This document shows positions 1 through 12,800 of a stretch of DNA of 64,000 bases, in pieces (the first letter of the stretch is position 1; every line of letters starts with the position of its first letter). The translations under genes were made by a program, and so were the position numbers. Source of the DNA: Vespa crabro (taxonomy: Eukaryota > Arthropoda > Insecta > Hymenoptera > Vespidae); NCBI RefSeq assembly GCF_910589235.1, contig NC_060969.1, positions 1,466,001-1,530,000 of the forward strand. Reading direction: 5' to 3'. Below the pieces are notes generated by a model. That model saw only the letters and a program-made list of their open reading frames with translations. It was not told the DNA's origin and did no database searches.

Positions 1-90
1 TTTCTATCCATTTTATATGTTTGTTTATTTTTTTCAATTATTATTTTCGATACTACAAATAAATAATTCCTTTATTTTTACTTTCTATAG

Positions 91-3000
91 GTATACCATC
101 GCCACCTACAAATCCTTGCTTGCCATCACCTTGTGGTCCGAATGCTGAATGCCATGTGCGAGGTGAAAGTCCAGCGTGTTCGTGCTTGCTGAATTACATT
201 GGTATACCACCGAATTGTAGACCAGAGTGTACTATCAATCCGGAATGCCCAGCTCACTTGGCGTGTATACAACAAAAGTGTCGTGATCCATGTGTTGGTT
301 TGTGTGGTGTAAATGCTCAGTGTTCTGTGATCAATCATCACGCGATTTGTACGTGTGTAGCTGATTACTCTGGAAATGCGTTCAGCGTTTGTGAACCTGT
401 TCTTAAGGGTAAGTCTACATACAATTTTTACATAACGCTTGCATTGCTGTTTAACAACAAAATAGACTGAGTAAAATATTATCTTAAAAAATGGAAAGTA
501 ATAAGAAAAATATATTAAAAACTATAGATTTATATTATAAAACTGAAATATTGAATTATTGTTCATATAAACAACATTAGGAAATATTTTATATTTTATA
601 TTCTAAAAGATATATTGCTTTTTATAACAAAAATACAAAATGGATAATATTTTACCGATTTCTAATTTTCAACAGGTAAGTGCTTTGCTTATGTTCGCAA
701 TAGGAATTTGCAATGAACAATTATGATGAAAAACAATTTGTCGAAAATTTTCAAAAATAAAAAAAAGGAGATGAATCTTTAAAATATCATATTAATAATA
801 ACAGCGATGACAAATTAATTTAACTATGGCACTTATATAAGTTAAGCTTTTAATGCACAGATCTGAAAACCAAAAAGGTTGTGCAATCCCCACAGTCCTT
901 GCGATTAATCAATCAATATATAATATTTCGCACGTTTTATTTGAATCGCACTTACACAATATGAATAAATGCGAAATAAGATATGATAAATAATGGTGGC
1001 GGGGCCTAGAAACATTAGGCTCTTAGATGCACTCACTCCTTATGAACCCCCATAACAAAAAATTACATGCCCATAAGTGTTCTCCATAACTATAAGATCA
1101 ACATCGCCCTCATTGACAATCTCTGATAGAGCGTACTGATAAAAGCCACATATTAAAGCCACAATTTTTAGATATTTCCCGGATGCACTTCCCTTAACAT
1201 AACACTACTATATTACCCTGAAATAACTATGGAGGTACTTTATATAAATTGACACTGAAGAATTATAATACAATACACAAAAAATAATACAATATGTTTT
1301 CATATTTATAATATATAAACATTATTCTTTGAAAAACAATCATAATCTTTAATTATCATCGTAAACCAAATATAAATTAATCCCGACCCACGCTTGATGT
1401 ATTAACCACAAGCGATAAAATTACAAAGCTTACTAAAAATTGAACACCAAATAATTCATTGATTACTGACCCATATGAAGCTACCAAATGAAATATAATT
1501 AGATTTAATTTTTTGCTTCTTCAATATTGCCAATAGCTAAGGAAATGCACAGCTGAATTAAATATTAAAACAATCACGTTACCAGTGCCTCCTTGTTCAA
1601 CGCCACTTTGCACAAGCTTCAAACATGTTCACGTTGCTTGTTTTATTTAAATTTACGTGAAGTTTCTCTTTCCCATAGACACCCCATTAGATATCAGGAA
1701 ACCATGTGAGCCTTCCCCATGTGGCGCTAATGCAATTTGTCGTGAGAACAACGGCGCCGGCTCATGTTCCTGTTTACCGGACTACTTAGGTGACCCTTAC
1801 CAAGGATGTAGACCCGAATGTACACAAAATTCCGATTGCCCCTCTACAATGGCCTGCATGACCCTGAAATGCAGAGACCCGTGCCCAGGAACTTGTGGAA
1901 CAAATGCCAAATGCTATCCCATTAATCATCTGCCCACTTGTACCTGTAATCCAGGATATACCGGCGATCCATTCAGGCACTGTACTTTAGATATCACCCG
2001 TAAGCAATATTTCCTTTGTAGTCTTTAAGAAGACAATTTTTAACCATAGACATACATCGTTTGCCTTCAACATAATTTACTCCATGTCAGGAGTAGAAAG
2101 ATTTTTTTATCGCAATACTTACGCTTCTTAAGCATTGTAGTTTGAATGGATACATTTTTCTTTGATGATTATAATCCATATCTTATTACAAAAGTATAAG
2201 AAGCATTGTCAACAGAAATGAAATCAGTCATATTTTAATTTAGTAATTTCATCTATAATTGACGATTTACTATGTTTTCCATGCAGCCAGCATATCAGAA
2301 TCAAACCCATGCAGTCCATCACCTTGCGGATCAAACAGCAAATGCAGAAACATAAATAATCATGCTGTATGTACTTGCCTCCCGAATTATATTGGTACTC
2401 CACCTAATTGCCGTCCAGAATGTATTGTGAACAGTGAATGTTCTAAGGAATTAGCATGTATTAATCAAAAATGTGCATCTCCGTGCATAGATACCTGTGG
2501 AATCAATACTCAATGCAGAGTTATCAATCACAGTCCCATTTGTAGTTGTAATTCTGGTTATACTGGAGATCCTTTCACCAAATGTTTCCCTGCTCCATGT
2601 AAGAACCAACGTCTAATGAATGAATCTTAAATTAAGTAGTTATTTTTATAAACAAACAAATTTAATATCAATATTGTCACTACAATTAAACTTTCAGTCC
2701 AACTTCCACAAGATGAAATTACACCAAAAGAGCCTTGCATACCTTCTCCTTGTGGAATATATGCAGAATGTAGAAATATTGGTGGTACAGCATCCTGTTC
2801 GTGTTTACCAAATTATATTGGATCCCCACCCAATTGTAGACCAGAATGCCGTGTAAATTTCGACTGTCCCAAGAATCTAGCTTGCATTAAAGAGAAATGC
2901 AGAGATCCTTGTTTAGGATCTTGTGGTATTACTTCTCTTTGCAATGTTTACAATCACATATCAATATGTGTCTGTCCTGAAGGATTTACTGGAGATCCTT

Positions 3001-3846
3001 TTAATAATTGTTACCCTACTCCAACAATACCACCAAGTAAGAATCATATTGAAAAGTATAACTTAATAGTGCTTATAGCAATGTATATAAGTTCAAATTC
3101 TAAGTGAAGAGCACATTATTATGCACTTGCAGCAGAACTCAGTATCACAGATCTTTGTACGTCAACAATATGTGGACCAAATACGCAATGTAGTGATGGT
3201 ATTTGCAAATGTCTAGCAGAATATCAAGGTGACCCTTACGTTGGTTGTCGCCCTGAATGTATTTTAAATACTGATTGTCCACAAAATCGAGCTTGCATAC
3301 GCAATAAATGCGTCGATCCATGTCCAGGAGTTTGTGGTCAAAACGCACAGTGTATTGCATATAATCATATTCCTATGTGTAGTTGTCCATCTGGTATGAC
3401 CGGAAATGCTTTCGTGCGTTGTCTTGTCCTTGAAGGTATAGTACTTCAAATTTTCTTCATACTAATCCAATCACATAATCACTTTTTTGAGTATAAATAT
3501 TATTACAATTGATAAAAATTATCCCATAAAATGAAAATAGATCCTGTGAAGCAGAACCCTTGTGTACCTTCACCCTGTGGGCCAAATAGTATTTGTCGTG
3601 AAATAAAACAACAAGCTGTTTGCTCTTGCGTGTCAGGATTTCTTGGCGCACCACCTGCTTGCAGACCAGAGTGTACTATCAGTTCTGATTGTCAACTCAC
3701 AGAAGCTTGCAGCAATCAAAAATGTATCAATCCTTGTCTTGGTTCCTGTGGCTTCAAGGCCATATGTCACGTGATCAATCACAACCCTCTTTGTAGTTGT
3801 CCACCAGAAATGACTGGTGATCCATTTGTACAATGTCTTATAAAAC
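91..3846 (+). CDS. dpy: dumpy hexad 1 (exons A-F)
   Basis: Exons: A 91-408, B 1679-1999, C 2287-2598, D 2698-3036, E 3133-3435, F 3541-3846; 1,899 coding bases. B to F match their classes well (B has GAGSC and a GxPYxGC loop, E has NHIPMCSC and GNAF, F has NHNPLCSC). The first exon is atypical. It has the class A length of 318 and a PPNC loop, but its second EGF reads NHHAIC and ends in GNAF, so it may lie just outside the regular array. It also has G at the last exon base together with a full GTAAGT, unlike the other class A exons. Exon E has a tandem acceptor (gcagcag), so 3133 or 3136 could be used without a frame change. The intron after exon A is by far the longest of the gene in this window. 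Confidence 0.9.
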
Positions 3847-6800
3847 GTAAGACTTTTCCCAATACACTCCTTGTCATTACTACATATAGATTAGAAAGAC
3901 ATATACATTTAAAATTATCAATGATGTTTCAACAATTATATTTTTTCCTTAGCACCTGAACCTATAATACCAGAAAATCCGTGTCAACCATCTCCCTGTG
4001 GTGCTAATGCTGTATGTCAAGTAATAAACGATGCACCTTCTTGTGCGTGTCTACCAGAATATATAGGCTCTCCACCTAACTGTAGACCAGAGTGTATCAG
4101 TAATAGCGAATGTCAAAGTAATTTAGCATGTATGGGACGTAAATGCAAAGATCCTTGTATTGGATCTTGTGGCATAAATGCAGAGTGTCGTGTAGTTAGT
4201 CATACACCAATGTGCGTTTGTCCTGTCGATTACACAGGCGATCCATTTATTCAGTGTGTGAAAGATACGCGTAAGTTTAATTTAAATCGATTCTTCTTAT
4301 AATTCCTTGTTTTTTATTATCAAACAAAAGAAGTCCTTCACTCGATATTTATTTTTGGATAATCTATATTTTCAATCGATCTTCATTTTACAGTTATTAC
4401 AACAGAATTATCACCGTGCGAACCATCACCTTGTAGTTACAATGCTATTTGTACAGAACGAAACGGTGTAGGTGCTTGTTCTTGTTTACCAGATTATATT
4501 GGTAATCCCTATGAAGGTTGTCGACCAGAATGTGTGGTTGACACAGATTGTGCATCTAGTCTTACTTGTATACAATCAAAATGTCAAAATCCTTGTCCAG
4601 GCACTTGTGGTCAAAATGCCGAATGTCAAGTGATTAATCATCATCCTTCTTGTTCTTGTTTCTCTGGATATACTGGAAATCCTTTCCAGTATTGTGCCAA
4701 ATTTGGTAAATATTTTCCTTAAATTAATCTTTATATTAATTGTAAACGTATTACAAGGTGTAGTATTTTTTATTTCAATTTTATAGATCAAGAAATAGAA
4801 TATAAAGATCCATGTAATCCATCACCTTGTGGACCAAATAGTCGCTGTCGTTCTGTTAATAAACAAGGCATATGCTCTTGTTTACCAGAATATATTGGTA
4901 GTCCTCCAAATTGTCGCCCTCAGTGTGTCATAAATTCAGAATGCCCATCAAATCGTGCTTGCATGAATCAAAAATGTATAGACCCTTGTTTGAATGCTTG
5001 TGGTACAGCAGCTACATGCACTGTCATCAACCATAGTCCAATTTGTGCTTGCCAACAAGGTTTTACTGGAGAACCATTCACAAGATGTTTCTCCTTACCA
5101 CGTAAGAAATACTGATTAAAATCGTAAAAATATTTATTAAATTACATTATTTTCATCTTTTGTTGAATTATTTACTGATTTTTTAGAATCTTTACCATCA
5201 CCTATATATGAATCTGAGCCATGTTTGCCTTCTCCATGTGGCCCATACGCAGAATGTCGTGTTATTAATGGAGGTCCTTCTTGTCAATGTTCACCTAATT
5301 ATATTGGAAGTCCTCCTAATTGTAGACCAGAATGTACAGTGAATTCAGATTGCTCTAGTAACAAAGCTTGTATTAAGCAACGATGTGTAGATCCTTGCTT
5401 AGGTTCTTGTGGAATAGGAACACAATGTACAGTTGTAAATCACATTCCAATGTGTACGTGTCTTCAAGATTATACAGGAGATCCATTTTCGAATTGTTAT
5501 CCTTCTCCAGCACCTTGTAAGAATACTATATATTTCTTTATTTCTACAAATATAGATAGTATGATGATAATGGATCAACATTATTGTAATGAATTGATTT
5601 TCCAGTACCATCACCAGAAAAAGATCCATGTAATCCATCACCTTGTGGACCAAATGCTTTATGTAATGATGGTGTATGCACTTGTTTGCCGAATTATCAA
5701 GGAAATCCCTACATAAGTTGTCGTCCAGAATGTGTTCTTAATAGTGATTGTCCTATTTCGAGTGCATGTGTCCGCAATAAATGTATAGATCCTTGCCCGG
5801 GTATATGTGGACGAAATGCTATTTGCGATACTTTTAATCACATTCCTATTTGCAGTTGTCCATCTAAAATGAGTGGTAATGCATTCATATCATGTGATTT
5901 TATCAAAGGTATGATATATATGAAGATAGATAATTTTATGGAAGTTTATTTATCTTTATTAACATACTTTGTATTTCATTAGAACCAGCATTATTAAATC
6001 CATGTAGCCCATCTCCATGTGGTCCTAATAGTCAATGTAGACCTATAAACGGTCAAGCAGTGTGTTCTTGCGTCCCAGGTTATCTTGGAAGTCCACCTAC
6101 ATGTAGACCTGAATGTACCGTTAGTTCAGATTGTGCAAGAAATCAGGCATGTAGTAATCAGAAGTGCACTGATCCATGCGCTGGAACCTGTGGACTTAAT
6201 GTATATTGTCAAGTTATTAATCACAATCCTGTTTGTAATTGCCCTCCAGCCTATACGGGTGATCCATTTACTAAATGTGAACCAATCAGTAAGAATTTAA
6301 CTTTATATTAAAAACGATAATCGCTTGATTAAAGAACAAAGCTAATATTTTTTTTTAATATATAATATTTATAATTACAAAATTATTACGATTAAGTACA
6401 AAGTTCTTTAATGAAGATGATGGTCGATAATAAGGACAAAATAAGAAACAGTTTCATAGTCTTTTCTTCTTTATTAGTTATTTCTTCATTACCTGAAGAA
6501 AATCTTTGTCCATCATGTCAGTGTGGTCCTAATTCTCTATATCAAACAGTTAATGGTAAATCTTCTTGTGCTTGTCAACCTGGTTTCATTGGGTCTCCAC
6601 CTAATTGTAGACCAGAATGCGTGAGCAATAGTGAATGTGCTAGTCACTTGGCCTGTATTAATCGTAAATGTCAAGATCCTTGTCAAGATTTTTGTGGCTC
6701 GAATACCGAGTGTCGTGTAGTTAGTCACACTGCTATGTGCGCTTGTCAGATAGGATATACCGGTGATCCGTTTACAGAATGCATACAAAAACAACGTAAG

Positions 6801-9800
6801 AATTTAATAAAAGATATATGTAGATTATTTATTTTTATGTATAGTATTCTTCAAAAACGTTATTCATTTATATAATTTCTCCTCTATTTAGCTGATATTG
6901 AACTTGAACCATTATCTCCGTGTTCACCATCACCATGTGGTTCCAATGCTATATGTAAAGAACAAAATGGAGTAGGATCTTGTTCATGTGTAATAAACTA
7001 TATCGGAAATCCTTACGAAGGTTGCCGTCCAGAATGTACGATAAATTCGGATTGTTCATCCAATTTAGCTTGCATAAGATCTAAATGTCAGAATCCTTGT
7101 CCTGGTACATGCGGTCAAAACGCTGAGTGTAGTGTTATAAGTCATTTACCAAGTTGCATTTGCATATCTGGATTTACAGGAGATCCATTTAATTATTGTC
7201 ATCCACAACCGCCACCTTGTAAGTTGTTTAAATTAATATTGTTTCATTTGTACTAATGTAATTTTTTCTTATTTATTTGACAAGTTTTTAATAACTTAAT
7301 ATTATTTCAGTAATTGTTGCTAAAGAACTATGTAATCCCTCTCCTTGCGGACCCAATAGTCAATGCCGTGTGATAAACAATCAAGCTGTCTGTTCTTGTC
7401 TTCCTGAATATGTCGGTAGTCCACCAGGTTGTAGACCAGAATGTGTGTTAAGTTCAGAGTGCTCTTTAAATCGAGCATGCAAAAATAAAAAATGCGTGGA
7501 TCCCTGTATCGGTACTTGTGGTGTTAATACAATTTGTAAAATTGTGAGTCATAGCCCAATTTGCGCTTGTAAAATCGATTTTACTGGTGATCCTTTCACC
7601 GTATGTTTCCCTATGCCAAGTAAGATTACAGTTTTTTTTTTATTGTATTTTATATAAATTACATTTAATTATTAACCAGTAAATATATCATAGATGTTGA
7701 TAGAAAAGCCATACCTTATTTACAAAATTGTAATTCTTATATATGTTCATATATAAAAAGGTGGTATGGTTTTTCTATTTTTTAGAATAGTAAATTCACA
7801 AGAAATATTTTCAGAGAATCCAATTGTAATGACACCAATTCAAAACCCTTGCGTGCCATCACCTTGTGGTCCATATTCGGAATGTCGTGATATTGGAGGT
7901 TTTCCCTCATGTGCATGTTCAGTAAATTATATAGGCAGTCCACCCAATTGTAAACCAGAATGCACGATTAATTCCGAATGTACTAGTGATAAAGCATGCA
8001 TGCAAGAAAAATGTAGAGATCCTTGTCCTGGTTCATGTGGATTAGGTGCAGTTTGCGATGTGATCAATCACACGCCAGTTTGTACTTGTCCTAATGGTTT
8101 CACAGGTGATCCCTTTAGCAATTGCCAACCAGTACCAAATAAACGTAAGAATTTTCATTTTTATAAATTAATGAAACGCATAGTGTTATTCTAAAACAAT
8201 TGATACAATTTTTATTAATTATAACCCATAGCAATTGAGGATACGCAAGTTGATCTTTGTAATCCTACACCTTGTGGAACAAATGCAGAATGCAATAATG
8301 GTCTATGTACTTGTTTATTGGACTATCAAGGGGATCCATACACGTTCTGTAGACCTGAATGTGTTCTTAATAATGACTGTCCCCTTGATAAAGCTTGCAT
8401 TCGTAACAAATGTACGGATCCATGTCCTGGTACATGTGGACAAAATGCAATATGTAATGTGTACAATCATATACCTATGTGTAGCTGTCCAGAAAGAATG
8501 TCAGGAAATGCTTTTGTTCTTTGTTCAGTTATGTTAGGTATGTTTTAATACAATTTTATTATATATAATCACTTTTATTTCATCTCTTTTTATATGTATT
8601 TTTCTGAATTGATTGTCTAATTATTGGACATATATCTTTTAGATATTGAGAAGGATCCTTGCAAACCTTCGCCTTGTGGTCCAAATAGTAAATGTCGAAT
8701 TATAAATAACCAAGCAGTATGTTCATGTGTGCAAGGATATTTAGGAAGTCCACCATCATGCAGACCCGAGTGTGTTCTTAGTTCAGATTGTTCCCGTAAT
8801 TTAGCATGCAATAATCAAAAATGTATAGATCCCTGTCTTGGTAGTTGTGGCATAAAAACAAAGTGTCAAGTTATCAATCACAATCCTATATGTAGTTGTC
8901 TGTCAGGGCATACAGGAGATCCATTTTCAAGATGCAGTCCAATTAGTAAGAAAGAATTATTTCTTTATATCGAAATACTTTTATTAGTATGTTCGAAGAT
9001 TTCTGATTTAATTAAATATTTAATATATTTATTTTGGAACAGTTGAAGAACCATTACCAGTACCAGTTAATCCATGTCAATCGGCAATTTGTGGTCCAAA
9101 TTCTCAATGTCAGGTTGTGAACGATTTACCTTCTTGTTCTTGTCTTCCGGAATTTACCAGTTCGCCACCAAACTGTAGACCCGAATGTATTAGTAATAGT
9201 GAATGTAGCAATAATCTTGCTTGCATTAATCAGAAATGCAAAGATCCTTGTCCAGGTTCTTGTGGTTCAAATGCAGATTGTCGTGTTGTGAGTCATACTC
9301 CTATGTGTGTTTGTCATAATGGATACATTGGTGATCCATTTACACAATGTGTCTTCAAAGAACGTAAGAAATTTTAAACATTCATTCTATAAAATATCAT
9401 TTTTAGTAAATCTAATTGTTATATATTTTAATAAATTTACAATCTTTTCCTGTAGCTTCATTAAATGATCAAGTTACTCCTTGTACACCATCACCATGTG
9501 GATCAAACGCTATTTGCAAAGAACAAAATGGTGCAGGTTCTTGCACCTGTTTGTCAGGGTATATTGGAAATCCATATGAAGGTTGTCGTCCAGAATGTAC
9601 CCTCAATTCGGATTGTACCTCTAATCTTGCATGTATTAGAACAAAATGTCAGAATCCTTGTCCTGGAACATGCGGTCAGAATACAATGTGTAACGTAATT
9701 AATCATTTGCCTGCATGTATATGTATTCCTGGATATACAGGAGATCCATTCCAATATTGTACTCCTGTCTTACAAATTGGTAATGTAAATTTATCAATTC

Positions 9801-12800
9801 TTAGATGTTTTAACCTTTTATTAGTATAACAGATATTATAATGAAAATAATTATATATATCATATATTTACAAAATTATTTTTATTGACATCAATTTTCA
9901 TAAATAGATTCCTCTTGCAAATAAAAGGTTAAATCAATATTATAATTCCAATAAAAAAAAATCAAAAATAATTTAAAATGATTAAAACAATATTATCTTA
10001 TATTTTCCTATATCGATAGATTCGGTTAAAAAAGAACCCTGCAGGCCATCTCCATGTGGTCCTAATAGTCAGTGTCGTGTAATAAACGATCAAGCAGTTT
10101 GTTCTTGTTTACTGGGATATGTTGGAAGTCCTCCAGGATGTCGCCCAGAATGTGTTCTGAATTCAGAATGTCCATTTAATAGAGCTTGTGTAAATCAAAA
10201 ATGTATAGATCCATGTCTAAAACTTTGTGGTACAAATACAAATTGTATGGCTTTAAATCATAGCCCAATTTGTACATGTAAACAAGGATATACAGGAGAT
10301 CCTTTCACAAAATGTTTCCTTTTATCAAGTAAGGCACATTTCATATTAGACATATTTTTTATTCTATTTCTATTAGTATAGCATAACATCATTATTATTT
10401 TCAGTATCGCCCATTAATCCACCGATGCCACAGAATCCATGTGTACCGTCCCCTTGTGGATCATATGCACAATGTCGCGAAATTGGTGGTATTCCTTCAT
10501 GCTCTTGTCTTTCTAATTACATTGGTAGTCCACCGAATTGTAGACCTGAGTGTACTATTCATTCTGATTGTGCTAGTGACAAAGCTTGTATTAACGAAAA
10601 ATGTCAGGATCCTTGTCTCGGATCTTGCGGTATTTCAGCTCTTTGTTTAGTCATTAATCATACTCCTTCTTGTTCGTGTCCAAATGATTATACCGGGGAC
10701 CCATTCAGTAATTGTTATTTTAAACGTAAGCTATTTATTATTCCTATATTTATTATTATAAAAAATGAATGTGTTGTGATAAGTACTTCAATTATAGCTG
10801 AAGAAAAACCACAATTAGAAGCAGATCCTTGTTCTTCATCACCTTGTGGTCCAAATGCAATTTGTACTGACGGAAAATGTAAATGTTTACCTGAATATCA
10901 AGGAAATCCATACATTGGTTGTAAACCAGAATGCGTACTTAATGCAGACTGTGATATATCCAAAGCATGTGTACGAAACAAATGTATAGATCCTTGCCCG
11001 GGTACTTGTGGTAAAAATGCAGAATGTAATATTTACAATCACATGCCTATATGCAATTGCCCTACTGGTATGACTGGAAATGCATTCGTTTCTTGTCACG
11101 TAATCATAGGTATAAATTAATTTATAAATAAATATTGGATAGATATTATTTATTTTTATAACATATTTATAATAACATGAACATATTATAGGCCCAGAGG
11201 ATCCTTGCAATCCATCTCCATGTGGACCAAATAGTCATTGTCGTGTAATAAATGACCAACCGGTTTGTTCTTGTATTAGTAATTATATTGGAATGCCTCC
11301 ATCATGTAGACCAGAATGTACCGTCAGTTCAGATTGTACAAAAGACCGGGCTTGTAGTAATCAGAAATGTATAAATCCGTGTCCTGGAACATGCGGAATA
11401 AAAGCAACATGTCAAGTAATAAATCATAATCCAATTTGTAGTTGTCTTCAAGGTTTCATTGGTGATCCTTTCGTAAGATGTGAACCAAAACGTAAGATTA
11501 TTATTTAACTTTATTTATTTAAATCGATTTTAAACGCTTTTAATATTTATATGTATTGGAATTATTTTAGCTGAAATACCAGATAAACCTATAAATCCAT
11601 GTCAGCCATCGCCGTGTGGATCTAATGCACTATGTAATGTAGTTAATGATTCTCCTTCGTGTTCTTGTTTGCCCAATTTTGTTGGAATTCCACCCATGTG
11701 TAAACCCGAATGTATCAGTAATAACGAATGTGCCAATCATTTGGCATGTATTAATTTAAAATGTAAAGATCCTTGTCCTGGTTCATGTGGTGTGAACGCA
11801 GAATGTCGTGTCGTGAGTCACACAGCAATGTGTGTTTGTCTTGTTGGTTATACAGGAGATCCTTTTATTCAATGTGTTGAAAAACAACGTAAGAAAATAG
11901 TCATAGTTATCAATTATTTATTTAAAAAATTGTTTCGTTATTTCATCTTCTTAAATATTTCAGTTGATGTGCCATCTATCACAACCACTCCTTGTGTACC
12001 ATCGCCATGTGGATCAAACGCAATTTGCAAAGAACAATCAGGTGTAGGTTCTTGTACTTGTTTACCAGATTACATAGGCAATCCTTATGAAGGCTGCCGT
12101 CCAGAATGTGTAGTGAATTCTGATTGTCCACCTACCCTTTCATGTATTGGATCCAAATGTCGAAACCCTTGCCCTGGTGCATGTGGAATTAACGCTGAAT
12201 GTCAAGTTGTTAATCATTTGCCATCATGTTCTTGTTTTGCGGGTTATACCGGTCAACCTTACGAATTCTGTTCTTTGATACAAAATGGTAACAATATACT
12301 TTTAACTTATTGGCTACATTCCATTTCTAAATGATAAATATTTTTATAATTTTATCCTTCTCATTTAGAACCGGAGAAGCCATCAAATCCTTGTTCTCCA
12401 TCACCTTGTGGACCAAACAGTCAATGTAGAGTTATTAATGATCAAACAGTTTGTTCCTGTTTACCTGAATATGTCGGTAGTCCACCGGGATGTCGACCAG
12501 AATGTGTTGGTAGTTCTGAGTGTTCTTTGCAACAAGCATGTGTGAATCAAAAATGTATTAATCCATGTCCAGGTCCATGTGGTTTAAATACTGACTGTAA
12601 TGTCATTCATCATAGTCCTATATGTGCCTGCAAACAGACGTTTACAGGAGATCCATTTACCCAATGTTTCCCGATGCAAAGTAAGACAACTTTTTACAAA
12701 TTTATGGAGAGTCATTAACTACATACATATACTTATCTCTTAATTTCTTGCAGAACCTATTCTTACACCAGTGCCCATTTTAAATCCATGTATTCCTTCA

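Larger units (their letters stand above)
409..1678 (+). other. Large dumpy intron (1,270 bases) with unusual contents
   Basis: Most other introns in this gene are 70-160 bases, so this one stands out. The first 440 bases are plain AT-rich sequence except for a juxtaposed acceptor/donor at 675/676. From about 850 the composition shifts and the minus strand contains protein-like stretches, including an open segment at about 1384-1530 that resembles a gustatory receptor. I see no plus-strand exon. The intron ends with the pyrimidine-rich acceptor TCTCTTTCCCATAG. Confidence 0.8.

Noticed and set aside
126..341. Many 60-110 residue open frames antisense to or out of frame with the dumpy exons
   Set aside because: They mirror the same repeated exons, use cysteine-poor shadow frames, and recur at equivalent positions in each repeat.
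850..1650. Nuclear insertion of mitochondrial DNA in the large dumpy intron
   Set aside because: I considered it because of the C-rich strand bias and a TGA inside an open stretch, but I recognised no mitochondrial gene motif, and other stops (TAA) interrupt the frame.
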